A stretch of 64,000 bases of DNA from Paracamarosporium sp. OC-R06-R3 (lineage: Eukaryota > Ascomycota > Dothideomycetes > Pleosporales > Didymosphaeriaceae): positions 186,001 to 250,000 of the forward strand of contig JACVRA010000056.1 in NCBI GenBank assembly GCA_019828545.1, read 5' to 3'. A program made the position numbers and the translations under genes. This document shows, piece after piece, positions 11,110-22,350 of the stretch (positions within the stretch are counted from its first letter, which is position 1; each line of letters starts with the position of its first letter). A model generated the notes under the pieces. It did not search any database, was not told the DNA's origin, and saw nothing but the letters and a program-made list of their open reading frames with translations.

Positions 11110-12735
11110 ATGCATTGCTTCTCCTTCATCTTTACTGTTCTCCCAGCACTTGTGCTAGCAGCGCAACACAAAGCCACGAATCTTCATCGCGTACTCTCGA
11201 AAGATCACTTCACGTACCCCTCTGGCTTCCCAATGGCCAAATCGACGGCTTCGTTAGCGGGACTTCCAGACATATTCACGGGACCGGTATCGATATGCAT
11301 GGAGCCTATTGTCACTGTCACAACTACAGTAACTACCGTCTGCAGTGGCCATCTCCATAACCAGACGTCGACGACTCACCCTGGCGTCTCCTTAGATCCG
11401 GTCTGGTCAACCTGTGGTCCAGGCATGCACAAGTATGACCACTCTCAACAGGCTACTACCATCGTCAATGGGACGAAGGCTTTAACTATCACCTTGTCGC
11501 AGGACTTAGCAGCCTGGTCGTCTTCGGTTCGCGCTTGTCTTAAGAATTTCTCGACAACACACGGTGCTTCCACAAAAACTCATGTGGTGATTAAGACGAA
11601 AACTTCCACTTCCGCTGGTTCCTCCACGACAACGAAGGTCCATGCTCACACGACCGTTCCTGCCCTCTCCAAGACAGTGGACAAATCATCGGATGTTGAT
11701 CTCTATTCTAGCGAGACGCGTCTGCCCACAAACCCGAGTGTCCTCGCTCCTGTCAGTGGCGCGAACAGCAATCGCACCTCCTATACTGTCTCGAGGACGC
11801 CGGATCCTCCGTATCACCCGAGTGCAACGGAAGACTCGCTTGATGCAATTTTTGATTGGGTTTATCACCAGGTTAGCCACATTGCGGTTTTTGATGCATC
11901 TCTAATTGACTTACTGTAGACCCACCCAAACAAGGATGGGCCAGGTCATCATACATCTGATCATGAAGACGGGGAGGGAGAGCCACTTCCCACATGGTCC
12001 CAGGATGAAGATTCGGACGATTCGGACGACAGCGACTCTGATGACGACTCTGAGGGCGAAGATCTCGATGATGATGCAGCCAACGATGACGGGGCCATCG
12101 CGTCTCTGGAGTCACATGGTGACAATGAGGCATCGGTTACCACAACCTCGAAAAAGTCATCGAAAGTACTCTCCACAAAGACGACCGAACATGTTGAGCA
12201 CGCCTCTTTGCCTTCCAGGACAACCATTACTAGGGAAACCACCGTCACTAAAAAGATCACCATCACTAAGGAGACTACCATCACTGAGGAGCCCGCCACT
12301 TCAGCCAAGCCATCGAGAAGCCGCATTCCGGACAAGGCCTACGTTATAAAATCCACTTATCAAACCGCTGTGGAGGACTCCGTTGCACTCCCCTTGTTGT
12401 CAATTTTCTCACCCGTTTATTCTCTGGCCGACTTCCCAGCACGAGTCCGTTCCGCTGCTGTTACTAAAGGCAACCAGAAAAGGAAGATAGCAAGTCTAAC
12501 AGCTGCCACGGAAGAGGATGTTGCTCAGCGAATCAAAGCTTTGGCAGCTGCTAGCACTATAGTCAGTAACACTGTGCTAGTTGGCCCAATGATTCCTACC
12601 AACGTCGAGTTTAAGGCAACTTCTACCCTTGGGAAGGACTCAAAGAAATCAGCTAGTGCTGTGGAGATTGTGCCAAGCGTTTCGGGGATCACCGGTAAAC
12701 CGTCAAGTACTGCTAAGAAGATCCATGTGTCTTGA
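11110..12735 (+). CDS. Secreted Ser/Thr-rich protein with acidic tract, unknown
   Basis: Two exons, 11110-11871 and 11920-12735, joined across a 48-bp intron (GTTAGC donor, CTAATTGAC branch, TGTAG acceptor) that removes an in-frame stop; 525 residues. The start at 11110 gives a clear signal peptide, MHCFSFIFTVLPALVLAA. A longer in-frame start at 11062 would bury it. The first half is rich in Ser/Thr with several cysteines. After the intron comes a strongly acidic Asp/Ser/Glu stretch (about residues 268-300), followed by Thr/Ile/Val/Lys repeats of the TTITRET/TVTKKITITKETTITEE kind. No transmembrane segment or GPI tail is seen, so it is probably secreted or wall-associated and heavily O-glycosylated. 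No known domain recognised. Confidence 0.7.
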
Positions 12736-13277
12736 AAGCCTCCTTTATCCTCTCTTGCAAATGGTGTGTTCTTTTGACGTTCAATCACAAGCACCTAGCT
12801 GATACGGAACAGAGAGCAAATTCTGATACACGGATCGCGCAAAGAAAACACTGGGGTGTTTAATCTTGTGCCGATATTGGTTCTTACATGTGGATCAACG
12901 AGAGATCTCAAGGAAATATCGCAATGGCACGAGTTTGGGGTGGTCGAGAACTATCCCATCTGTGATTGACGTACCAAGATGGGACGCTGTAGCCGCTGTT
13001 CAGTGGAGGTATTCATTCTAACCGACCAATTGGTACCATGTATCTAGCGGTACACGAATAGCAATCCTTTTTTCGAGACTCTGATCATGGTTCTGGATGT
13101 CAGTGTATGGTTGCATGGTCCTGGCATGCGGAGTGACCCTTGCCGCTTGGCAAACCGGTCCAAGCTCCAATCTCAAGCTCCCTCAAACTTACGCATCCGT
13201 GATCTCTTCGTGCCAATACGCGATTCACACCCTCCACCGGCCGCTGTCCTTCCTCATTCCTAATAGCTACATCCGCA
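12736..13277. other. Intergenic stretch
   Basis: No gene seen. Probable promoter of the WD40 gene that starts at 13278. Confidence 0.4.
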
Positions 13278-14397
13278 ATGGCGCCCCCTCAGCGTGGGCG
13301 ATCCCTTGCAAAGGATGCATTCCCGCCTATGTTCCGCAAACTCAAAACCTCGACCTACACGGACAATATGCGCCCTGGCGTCTCGTCATCGCATTACATA
13401 CGCACGCTTTCTTGGAACTCGACAGGCGGATTCATTGCGACGGGTAGTGCGGATAGAACGCTTAGAATTTGGAACCCAGAGAGACCAAATGTCAGTAAAG
13501 GCCCCGGCATATACGCAGTGTCATACCCATCCATACCATATGCATTACGCTAACGTCACACGGGTGCCATAGGTCAAGAATTCGACCGAGCTGCGGACAC
13601 CTCTGCCACCAGGAACGAAACCAGGGACTGCACAGGTCGCACTAGAACGTGTGGCATTCCATCCGATCAATGAGAATGAGCTCGCGAGCTGCAGCACAGA
13701 CGGCATGGTGCGATTTTGGGACGTGAGAAGCAAAGCTATTGTAGGAGAGGTGCGGGTTGGTGCCGGGGCAGCGAGAAGTAAGGAAGAGAAGGACGAGAGT
13801 CCTTTTACACTGGCATGGTGTCCGGACGGGACGAGTCTCATTGCTGGCAGGAAAGACAACAAGCTCGTAGCAATCGACCGCGCTGCGATGAAGGTCGCAT
13901 TCGAACACCGCGAGCCTCTCCAGACCAACCAGTGCGTCTTCGACTGGACGGGGAACCATTTGTATCTCACCAATGGTGACGGCTACATCAAAATCCTGCG
14001 CTACCCCGAGTTCTCTACCGCGCTCTCCCTCAATGCCCACACGGCATCATGTTACGCTGTTGCGTATTCCCCATCCGGTGAATACGTAGCTGCCGGTGGC
14101 GGAGATGCTTTAGTCTCTTTATGGGACACGCAGGAATGGATCTGCGTACGGACGCTCGACTTGACAAGTAGCGCGGTGAAGAGCATTGATTTCAGCTTCG
14201 ATGGGAGTTACATTGCGGCTGGCGCGGAGGACAGGGAGGAGAAGAAGCTCAACATTGCCCATGTAGAAAGTGGGGAGGTGGTTGTCAGCTTGGATCTCAT
14301 GGCGCCAGCATTGCAGGTGGCTTGGCATCCTAGTCGATATGTGCTAGCATACTCGGCGGATGCTCAGGGGTTAAAGATTATTGGGGGTCTTAGTTGA
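13278..14397 (+). CDS. WD40 protein, THO complex subunit Tex1/THOC3-like
   Basis: Two exons, 13278-13490 and 13573-14397, give 345 residues. WD40 repeats are visible from the first exon on: SADRTLRIWNP, CSTDGMVRFWD, NGDGYIKILRYPE and GGGDALVSLWD. The overall pattern, a short N-terminus then about six to seven blades with YIRTLSWNSTGGFIATGSAD and the late TLDLTSSAVKSIDFSFDGSYIAAGAED, matches THOC3/Tex1. That protein acts in the nucleus in the THO/TREX complex coupling transcription to mRNA export. The start has an adequate context, and the exons join in phase zero. Assignment to this subfamily rather than another WD40 family rests on recalled similarity. Confidence 0.85.
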
Positions 14398-15126
14398 GGG
14401 AATGGCTATTGAAAGAGGCGAAGAAGGGCATAAGCATGGCGTACTGGTTTGGGTTTTCGGGCTAGATGGGAATGATACCCCTTTGCTTTGCAACATTTTT
14501 GAATATGAGATTGAAAGAAATGGCGTTTTTTGGTGTAGAGAGAATGTTCACTACTGGGTTGAAGAGACTCTCAATGCTCTTGCAACTATGTCAGACGCTT
14601 CGTATTCGGACAATAGAAGCGATAAATTTGGTACGCCCTTCTTGGCACAAAGATCATTTTTGTCTTGCGAGGCATTCAGATTTACGAGCGCCTATTGCAA
14701 AGAATGCGAGCAGTACGTCTGCTACTGTCGCGTGTGGTGGGGTTCTTCTGGCCCCGCGTTGTGGCTGGAGCTGCGCCGCCGCACTGACTGTGACGTTGTT
14801 CCTCTCTTTCCAAAAAGTGCAACTGCGCGATGACTCTGAATTACGCGCTTCCGCCCTTCCTTCATTTTCGCTAGAAGCACGGTAAGAAGCGCCCTTATTT
14901 GCTGCTTATGCCATATGAGTCATCATTGCACTCGTCCCTTCCTTTGCTTTGCCTCGTTGCTGCCTGAATGGCCGCTTGCTTTAAACGCCTTACACTCTTC
15001 CATGTCTACTCAACCCCACCAGCAACCTGCTTACACTCGACCAAACAGTTAGCTGGGCGATATACCACTACCGTAATAAACCTGTCGCCGACTCGAGTGA
15101 TATCCCCCTTCCACACGACCGCAACC
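14398..15126. other. Intergenic/5' region of the tRNA ligase gene
   Basis: Open frames here are unsupported except 14968-15126, which is in frame with the tRNA ligase and could be a translated N-terminal extension (see the ligase entry). Confidence 0.5.
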
Positions 15127-17655
15127 ATGGCGCACCGCGAGACGGCGCCGTACGTGTCGCAGGACCATAAAGAGGTCACGGAGCTGATCCACTCGCTCGA
15201 GGGCCACAAGGGAAAGACGTCAAAACAGAAGGGCTTCTCGGTGCGGAAACACACGTTTCCGATCCCCAATGGTCGCTCGGTCGACTCGTGGAAGATGAAC
15301 GACTGGGACTACAAGAAGGAACATCTACCGACGTACGCACGAGGACTCTTCACATACAAGACATTGGAAGGAAAGGATGAGATTGTAGTTCGGGGCTATG
15401 ACAAGTTCTTCAACCACGGCGAAGTACGCAAGACGGAGTGGAGGAATGTCGAGCGGAATACGCGCGGACCGTACGAGCTTAGCGTGAAGGAGAACGGCTG
15501 CATCATATTCATCTCTGGGTTGGATGACGGCACGTTGCTGGTATGCAGCAAACACTCTACAGGTGCACGCGGCGACGCAGAGCTCAGCCATGCATGCGCT
15601 GGAGAGAAATGGGCAGAGAAGCATCTCGCGGCAGTTGGCAAGACGAAGAAGGATCTTGCGCGGAAGTTGCGCGAGATGAACGCAACACTGGTCGCTGAAC
15701 TCTGCGATGACGAATTTGAGGAGCATGTCCTGGCATATACCCCCGAGCAGGCTGGCCTGTACGTCCACGGCATCAACCTAAACGTCCCGCATTTCGTCAC
15801 CTATCCCGGTCCTCTAGTCGATAGGTTCGCCGACGAGTGGGGAATGAAGAAGGTTCAGTATGTCATGGAAGACGACATCCACGAGGTTCGAAGCTTTTTG
15901 GACAAAGTCGCAGAGACGGGCAACTACAACGGACGCGATACTGAAGGCTTTGTCATTCGGTGCCAGGCGCGCGAAACTGATGATGCACCATGGGAGGATT
16001 GGTTCTTCAAGTACAAATTTGAGGAGCCGTATCTTATGTACCGCCAGTGGAGAGAGTGCACCAGGCAGATCATTGGCGGAAAGCCTCCGCGGTACAAGAA
16101 ACACCAGCAGATCACTAAGGAGTATCTCGAATATGCCCGCAAGCGTTTCCTGGAGCAGCCTGGTCTAGCGAAACAGTACAACCAGAACCACGGAATCATC
16201 AAACTGCGCGACGACTTCCTGCGCGAGCGAGGCACGACGGGAGCGGAGATCATCCGCCAGGAGCTTCAGAATGGGAAAGTCGAGGACCAGCAGGTCAAAA
16301 ACAACATAGTACTTGTACCTATTGCGACTATTGGGTGTGGCAAGACCACACTGGCATTGGCTCTGGTGAAACTGTTTGGTTGGGGCCATTTCCAGAACGA
16401 TAACGTAAAAGCGAAGAAAGGTCGCGGTCAGGTCTTCGCTGATACCATTTCGTCGCTACTTATTACCAACCCAGTCGTCATCGCAGACCGCAATAATCAT
16501 CAGAAGCGTGAGCGTGACCAGCTCATTAACGATATCTTGAAGACTGCGAAAGATGCTCGCTTTGTTGCACTTCATTACGTACACGACCGCACGAACTATG
16601 ATGAAATCCGAAAAGCGACGCGCGGCCGCGTGCTCGCTCGCGGTGACAACCACCAGACTATCCAGGCCGGCTCTAAGGGACAGGATGAAATCATTGAGAT
16701 CATGGAAGGGTTCATGCACCGATTCCAGCCTGCCGACCCCTCCGACTCGCCCGATGAGAACTTTGACCTCATAATTCATCTAGACCCTGTGGTAGATTCG
16801 CGCGAGAACCTCGAGGTCATCATCAACAAGCTATATGAAACATATCCTGCTCTTTTCGAAGGCCGTGAAATGCCTACCGACACTGACCTGGACGAGGCTA
16901 TCCAGTGGGCAATGAACGATTACCGCCCAGACTTCAAGATGGACCTCTCCCGTGGCGGCGGCAACAACGCCAACAAGAACAATAATCAGAATCAGAACCA
17001 GAAACAGAACCAGGGTCAAAGCAAGGCATTAGCCCCTAAGAAACAGCCTCGTATGGAGTACTTTTCCGTGCGCCTTAATGCTCAGCGTATTGGTTCAATT
17101 CTAGATGCTCTGTTCCGCGACCAAGACCCACAGACGGCACGGCTATACCGCCACCTCCAGCAAACCCGCCGTGTGCAGAACGAATTCCACGTCACTCTCA
17201 TGCACCGGGCGGCCCAGGCAGACAGCCAAGCATACTGGGACAAGCTCATCCAACTACATGCCTCCTTCGCCCAGTCCGACAGCAACAAAGGTAGCTGGGA
17301 TCCCGAGCTCGGAAAATGCGAGGTGCAGCTTGAGCGTCTCGTCTTCGACGACCGCATCATGTGCTTCGTCGTCCGCCTCAACGGCTCAGCTACTCTGCAG
17401 GTCCAGAACGAAGCTGGCAGCGGAGTGGAAGATCTGGCGTTTGAGACCGTCAACCCGATTGCACACGTTACTGTCGGCACTGCGAGCCAGGATATCAAGC
17501 CTAAGGAGAGCAATGATTTGCTGCAGCGGTGGCTGAATGAGGGGTCTGGCGGTGAGACAGGTATAAAAGAGTTAAGTGTCAAGGGAAGCGTCGTGCTGGA
17601 TGGGAGCGTGAGGGGCGTGCTGGGCAGGATGCAGAGCGGTGGGAAGGGGTGGTAA
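15127..17655 (+). CDS. TRL1: Fungal tRNA ligase (Trl1 type)
   Basis: A single exon; from ATG 15127 it is 842 residues, close to other fungal Trl1 proteins. The enzyme seals tRNA halves after intron removal and the HAC1 mRNA in the unfolded-protein response, through ligase, polynucleotide-kinase and cyclic-phosphodiesterase steps. Seen: the nucleotidyl-transferase motif SVKENG with catalytic Lys at about residue 121, preceded by RGYDKFFNHGEV; the kinase P-loop GCGKTT at 403-408; and two phosphodiesterase HVT motifs at about 688-690 and 780-782. An Asn/Gln-rich linker (about residues 617-635) separates the kinase and phosphodiesterase domains. ATG 15127 has a strong context (ACCATGG). The frame remains open to ATG 14968, which would add 53 residues without any Asp or Glu and resembling a mitochondrial presequence. 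Confidence 0.95.
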   Translation: MAHRETAPYVSQDHKEVTELIHSLEGHKGKTSKQKGFSVRKHTFPIPNGRSVDSWKMNDWDYKKEHLPTYARGLFTYKTLEGKDEIVVRGYDKFFNHGEVRKTEWRNVERNTRGPYELSVKENGCIIFISGLDDGTLLVCSKHSTGARGDAELSHACAGEKWAEKHLAAVGKTKKDLARKLREMNATLVAELCDDEFEEHVLAYTPEQAGLYVHGINLNVPHFVTYPGPLVDRFADEWGMKKVQYVMEDDIHEVRSFLDKVAETGNYNGRDTEGFVIRCQARETDDAPWEDWFFKYKFEEPYLMYRQWRECTRQIIGGKPPRYKKHQQITKEYLEYARKRFLEQPGLAKQYNQNHGIIKLRDDFLRERGTTGAEIIRQELQNGKVEDQQVKNNIVLVPIATIGCGKTTLALALVKLFGWGHFQNDNVKAKKGRGQVFADTISSLLITNPVVIADRNNHQKRERDQLINDILKTAKDARFVALHYVHDRTNYDEIRKATRGRVLARGDNHQTIQAGSKGQDEIIEIMEGFMHRFQPADPSDSPDENFDLIIHLDPVVDSRENLEVIINKLYETYPALFEGREMPTDTDLDEAIQWAMNDYRPDFKMDLSRGGGNNANKNNNQNQNQKQNQGQSKALAPKKQPRMEYFSVRLNAQRIGSILDALFRDQDPQTARLYRHLQQTRRVQNEFHVTLMHRAAQADSQAYWDKLIQLHASFAQSDSNKGSWDPELGKCEVQLERLVFDDRIMCFVVRLNGSATLQVQNEAGSGVEDLAFETVNPIAHVTVGTASQDIKPKESNDLLQRWLNEGSGGETGIKELSVKGSVVLDGSVRGVLGRMQSGGKGW

Positions 17656-18348
17656 GATGCTGTAAAGCTCCGCGTCTTCATTCCACGTCCCAAACCTGAT
17701 TTCCTTTCGCGTTACTTACTAAAACATCCTTTACTTGTGTCAGGGCCCGAGCAGGCCGGAGGCACCCTCTTTCAGCATAGCGATGCAGGCCGAGAGGTGC
17801 TTGTTGCTGGTGAGCGTTGAGTTTGCGCCTATCACGCGTGGTTTGGGGCGTGATATGCATTGCGAGGCGTTTGGCGGCTGGTTACCATGACAGAGTTAAA
17901 AAGACGGTGTCGCGGTATATGATAGGTGTATGTTTGAGGGGATGGATATTCTCGCCTCAACGGATGGACATCTCACCTCGGACTTTGAATATAAACATCC
18001 TATCCCTATCTCACCCCAAATTTTGCAAATCAGCATGCTGTTCCGACTTGGCTCAAATGTCCCAAAATTGAGGCTCTACTGACGTACATCAACGCGCTGA
18101 TACAGATTCTATATGTGAATATGAAAAATCGTGCTGAGGGAGGATAGGGAAAGAGTCGATAGTTCTCATCTCTCTGAGACCTTGTGCACGCACGCTCGCT
18201 AGCTACCAGCACGATGTCTCCAACATGGCCTCTAAAATGTTCGCCTCGAGCTCTCTTGTCCACCCCAGACCACAACAAGCTAAACATGCCTTTACAACTG
18301 GAAACACCCACACATACCACCATCTCGCACAACTCATCCCCACCCCTC
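17656..18348. other. Intergenic stretch
   Basis: Region between two 3' ends (tRNA ligase on plus, small membrane protein on minus). No gene or repeat recognised. Confidence 0.5.
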
Positions 18349-18669
18349 TCATCTTTCACCAATAGCCCTTTTCCCCTTCCCCAGCCCATACCCCCGCCTC
18401 ACCTCCTCCCTCAATACTTCCACATTCCGCATCCTGACCTCCGCCATGTACGCCGCCTGTTCATCGCTCAAATGCCTAGGTGGATCATGGTCTCTGCCGT
18501 GGAACCCATATACCCGGTCCATGCCGTACAACATTGCTACGACGAAGCCTGTGCCTAGCATGATGAGGAGGACGATGGCTGTCGGGTGGATTGCGTAACC
18601 CATGTTGTCTGCTCTGTCACGCTTGGTGATGGTGGAAGAAAGGTGGTGGAGGGGCGTTGGAGGAGGCAT
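18349..18669 (-). CDS. Small single-pass membrane protein, unknown
   Basis: An intact 106-residue frame starting at 18669. It has a short Ser/Thr/Pro N-terminus, one hydrophobic helix at about residues 29-48 (TAIVLLIMLGTGFVVAMLYG), and a charged C-terminus with a predicted helix DEQAAYMAEVRMRNVEVLRE. The alternation of coding-like codon use, the single helix and a charged amphipathic tail suggest a genuine small membrane protein, perhaps of mitochondria or ER. An internal Met at residue 23 (MGYAIHPTAIV) would also give a sensible protein. I do not recognise the family. No neighbours suggest a pathway. Confidence 0.55.
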   Translation of the reverse strand: MPPPTPLHHLSSTITKRDRADNMGYAIHPTAIVLLIMLGTGFVVAMLYGMDRVYGFHGRDHDPPRHLSDEQAAYMAEVRMRNVEVLREEVRRGYGLGKGKRAIGER

Positions 18670-19552
18670 CGTGTGGGTTGTCTTGGTGTGGGGTCCTGGG
18701 TGAGATTGTGAGGTGGAAGAGATTGATCACTATGGTACGGTTAGTCAAGTTGTCGTGGGCTTGGAGAATATGTATGTGAGCGTTACACTTTGAATGCTTG
18801 ATAGAATTGTTGGAGTTTTACGAGTTTCTTTCCCGTTCGAACGATGTTAGGTGCAAAGGACAAGAAGAAAAATAGATTGCACTGGTATTGCACATGTTGG
18901 ACAAGAGAAATCAGGCACTTCTATATCTACTTCTGTGTTTCGTCATTGTAGTACACTTTGTACACGGTGAATATGCTCACTCGCACATTTCTAGATTAGT
19001 CCAAGCCAATCGAAAAGAACCGTACATCACTACATACGGCCTAGTTTACGAAAATGTAATCAGAGAAACCTAGTCTCGTATACTGTTTCAAAGATGCGCT
19101 CACGCAGAACGCATTATTTCTGGTCTTCGATCGCGAGGCCAAAAGAGGAAATGTACGAAGGAAGGTAAGCAGTAATCCACGCTAAGATGCAGCGAATCAG
19201 GTATCTTGAACTCAGGTCGTTTCAGCATATCATTCGTCCATATGTGACCCCGGTACGCTAGCGCATGCGCAGCACCAGTCTGGTTTAGCTCCAGGGAAGT
19301 CATTTTGGGGCCACGAGATTGCTGCCACTCGAAACCCATCGCATCTCTCAATCCCATGCGAGCACCAAGCTGCATACAGCACGAGGGCCAAGGAAACGAC
19401 TCCACTCCGGCTAAGCGACCGACTATTGACCGTGCAGCGCCTCCTCTTCCGGTCCACCTGAGCGCCTTCCAAGGATTAGATTGGAGCGTCCTACAGACCG
19501 CAAAAGTGCAGATTTAGGTGGATCTACACCATCGTAGATCCAATAGGTAACG
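18670..19552. other. Intergenic stretch
   Basis: Nearly 0.9 kb without a supported gene. It lies between two divergent starts (minus-strand membrane protein and plus-strand regulator), so it probably carries both promoters. Confidence 0.5.
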
Positions 19553-21646
19553 ATGCCGCCGCAGACACTCATTTTGGAGTTTCAAAGTCTCAAAAGGACC
19601 CGAAGATACGGTGCCAAAGTTAGGACCGGATGCTTGACCTGCAAGTGTGTTTACCAAGCCACCCCCTTCCGGGACCTAGCTGAGGGTCCGTTGGTTACTA
19701 ACCTCAGATAGATCTCGACGAATCAAATGTGATGAAACCAAACCAGCGTGTCTTAGGTATGTTTGTGTTGGGCGTGATTGGTGACGTGCATATAGCATCT
19801 ATGCTTCTCTCTATGGACACACCAACATGCCTTCAAGAAGATCGAGCGCTACCTTGCTGGTTCATAGTTTGCTGATCTTTATAGGTGTACTAGCACGAAA
19901 CGTGTATGTGACGGTTATGCTGAAAGTGGGACGATACAATCTAAGCGCTCTTCTCCAAGCGCAGCTTTGCCCCTTCAAGATACTGTAGGTTTATCGTAGG
20001 CAGTATAAAAGGATTACAGAGCTGCTACTTACATTTCTAGGTGGTGGCTCATTCTTGGTCCGGAGACGGTATACCGTATCTGGAATTCTACTACCACTGT
20101 GCTATCCGGACCCTGTCCAATCGGTTTGACAATGGCTTTTGGTCCCGCACAGTGCTTCAGATGGCCCGTATGGAGCCCTCTATTCGCTATGCGCTCGTAG
20201 CACTAGGTTATCTTGCGAAGACAGAACCAGGAAATCTGAAACATGCTCATGCGAGACTGACAGAACAAGATCGGACCCTCAACTTCTACTATAGCAAGGC
20301 TGTTGGTTCACTCGTCAAGAGATTGGCCGAGAAATCATGTACTATTGAGGTGGGCCTTGTGGCGTGTTTGCTATTCGTCTGCATCGAATTCATCAGAGGG
20401 AATTTCATGACCGCGTTCACTCATCTACATAGCGGCCTCAAGATTCTATCTGAGTTGCCCTCCATAAGAACCCATGGTACGTATAATCCTTTGCAATAAT
20501 TCCTTTGTGCTGATCACTTGTTCTCTTTTTACTAGGTCTGCGTCCCCGCGCGCCGCCACCAACATCTCCCAATGCAGAGACAGTTAGATTTGCCGGTTCG
20601 AACGGTCTTCTCCAGGACACGCTTATACCTATGTTCATGCGAAATATTACCCCTGCTATGCTCTTTGGTGCACCTATCGAAGATCTTTTCGAAATTCCCG
20701 TTCCAGACCCCACCTGTTACGATATCCCTTTCTCAACATTTTATGAACTTCAGATGTCTAGTTTCCAGCTCCGCAACGCTTCAGCTCTTTTCGCACGCAC
20801 CATGGCAACAAAAATCTTTGTCAAATCACCGCTCAGGCCAGAAGATTTCTCAAAACAGACACAGCTCTTAGAAGCCCATCATGCATGGCTGAGAGCGCTA
20901 CAGAGATTGGAACAGGCGAGTTTTCTGACGCACGAAGAAGAGATCATGGCGGCAAGTCTGAAGCTCGGATATTATTCAACATACATTTTGATCGATTGTG
21001 CCATGGACTTGAGGCAGACCAACTTCGATGCGCATCTCGGCTACTTCAAAGCCATCAATCACAACGCGAAAATTGTTCTAGATTCAATGGGGATCGTTAC
21101 ACCATCTCTGCCAGTGTCATCTGGTACTCGAAAGGGTCTGTCAAGGAAGACAGCTGGCGGTCTGAGCCGGACAAGAGGTTCAAAAAACGCCCCAAGAGCA
21201 GGTGAGTTAGCGGTAGACATTCAGTATATTCAAATCGAACTAAAATTATTTCAGGTGCTCACTTCACCTTCGAAATCTCCGTTATCCCACCCCTTCACTT
21301 TGTCGCTACACGCTGTCGCTGCCCGCTCGTCCGCCGCGAGGCTATTGCTCTCCTTAAAACGAACCCTCCGCGTGAGGGTCTTTGGGATGTAGACACGCAC
21401 ATTGCGGTCGCAAATCGCGTCATTGAGGTCGAAGAAAGTATCCTGGATCCTGCCACGGGCTGGCCGGCGGAGTCATCAAGACTGTGGTGCTCGGTCCACG
21501 ATGGTAAAGGGTATTCCGATGGCAAGATCTTGGTGACTTTTGCGTTTGCAGAGTGGGCGCAGAATAGAGTACCAAGATCTGATGATATGAGGCCTGTCAA
21601 TGGGGCGGATAGGTCTGATGCGCAGTGGGCAGAAAAGATCGGGTGA
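19553..21646 (+). CDS. Zn2Cys6 (fungal binuclear zinc cluster) transcription factor
   Basis: Six exons: 19553-19644, 19712-19756, 19885-19984, 20041-20476, 20536-21201 and 21255-21646, giving 576 residues. The DNA-binding domain is complete once two introns inside it are removed: cysteines at residues 27, 30, 37, 44, 47 and 54, spaced C-x2-C-x6-C-x6-C-x2-C-x6-C, within GCLTCKSRRIKCDE and ACLRCTSTKRVCDGY. The rest is alpha-helical, as in the fungal-specific regulatory region (YLEFYYHCAIRTLS, MARMEPSIRYALVALG), typical of regulators built like the Pleosporales C6 family with a C-terminal DUF3468-type part. It should act in the nucleus. Its targets are unknown; the nearest candidates are the monooxygenase downstream and, more speculatively, RiPP locus A about 7 kb further. 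Confidence 0.9.
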
Positions 21647-22350
21647 CTAGGCGTGGGTAAATGGTGGTGGGGGAAGGAAATGTGTTTTCATTCGTTTCAT
21701 GGACACTGGGCAGAGTATGTTGGATAAATGAGATATATCAAGAGCTCAAAGGCAGTTTCAAAGTTGACCCTGCGTATTGGCGCTGTGTCGATGGTAAGTG
21801 CTTTTGCCCGGGTTTAAGTTTATCTGACTAGTCGGCGCTACAGAAGCTTGTCAGCTTGACTCTGCGAGGTGGTCACACAACTCCGCCTCTTCCGCTTATG
21901 AGGTGAGCCACCAGCTGAACTAGCTTCCTCAGATCCGTGGACTGTTCGCGCTTTAGCGTGTTTTAGGCTTATTGCACTGTACATCATTGAGTTCGTGCCT
22001 CGCCAAATTTATGGAATTCCACAGCACCCCAAACGTGCTCTGAAAGGGCAAGTAGATCCACAAGAAAGACAAGCAGTATTTCGCGCTCCCAATCTTGATG
22101 TGACATCATCTCTATCAGTCCTGAAATTCCTTCGAACCCGTGCTGAACGACGAGCGAGACGAAATTTCATGGGCTTGGGTAAACGTAAGCATTAAGGCTG
22201 TCATATACGCGGTCTATTCTAATCCAACGATGAAGTCATTCGTGGCACTCTTTGCTTTCTAGCGTAGCAATAAAAGGCGGCCAACGTGTTTCCAATCATC
22301 GATTTGCGCGAGGTTGATATTCAAAAAGAGCCGTCTTGATAGACTGCACC
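21647..22350. other. Intergenic stretch
   Basis: No gene supported; the 66-residue frame near 22000 lacks motifs. Probable promoter of the monooxygenase. Confidence 0.45.
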
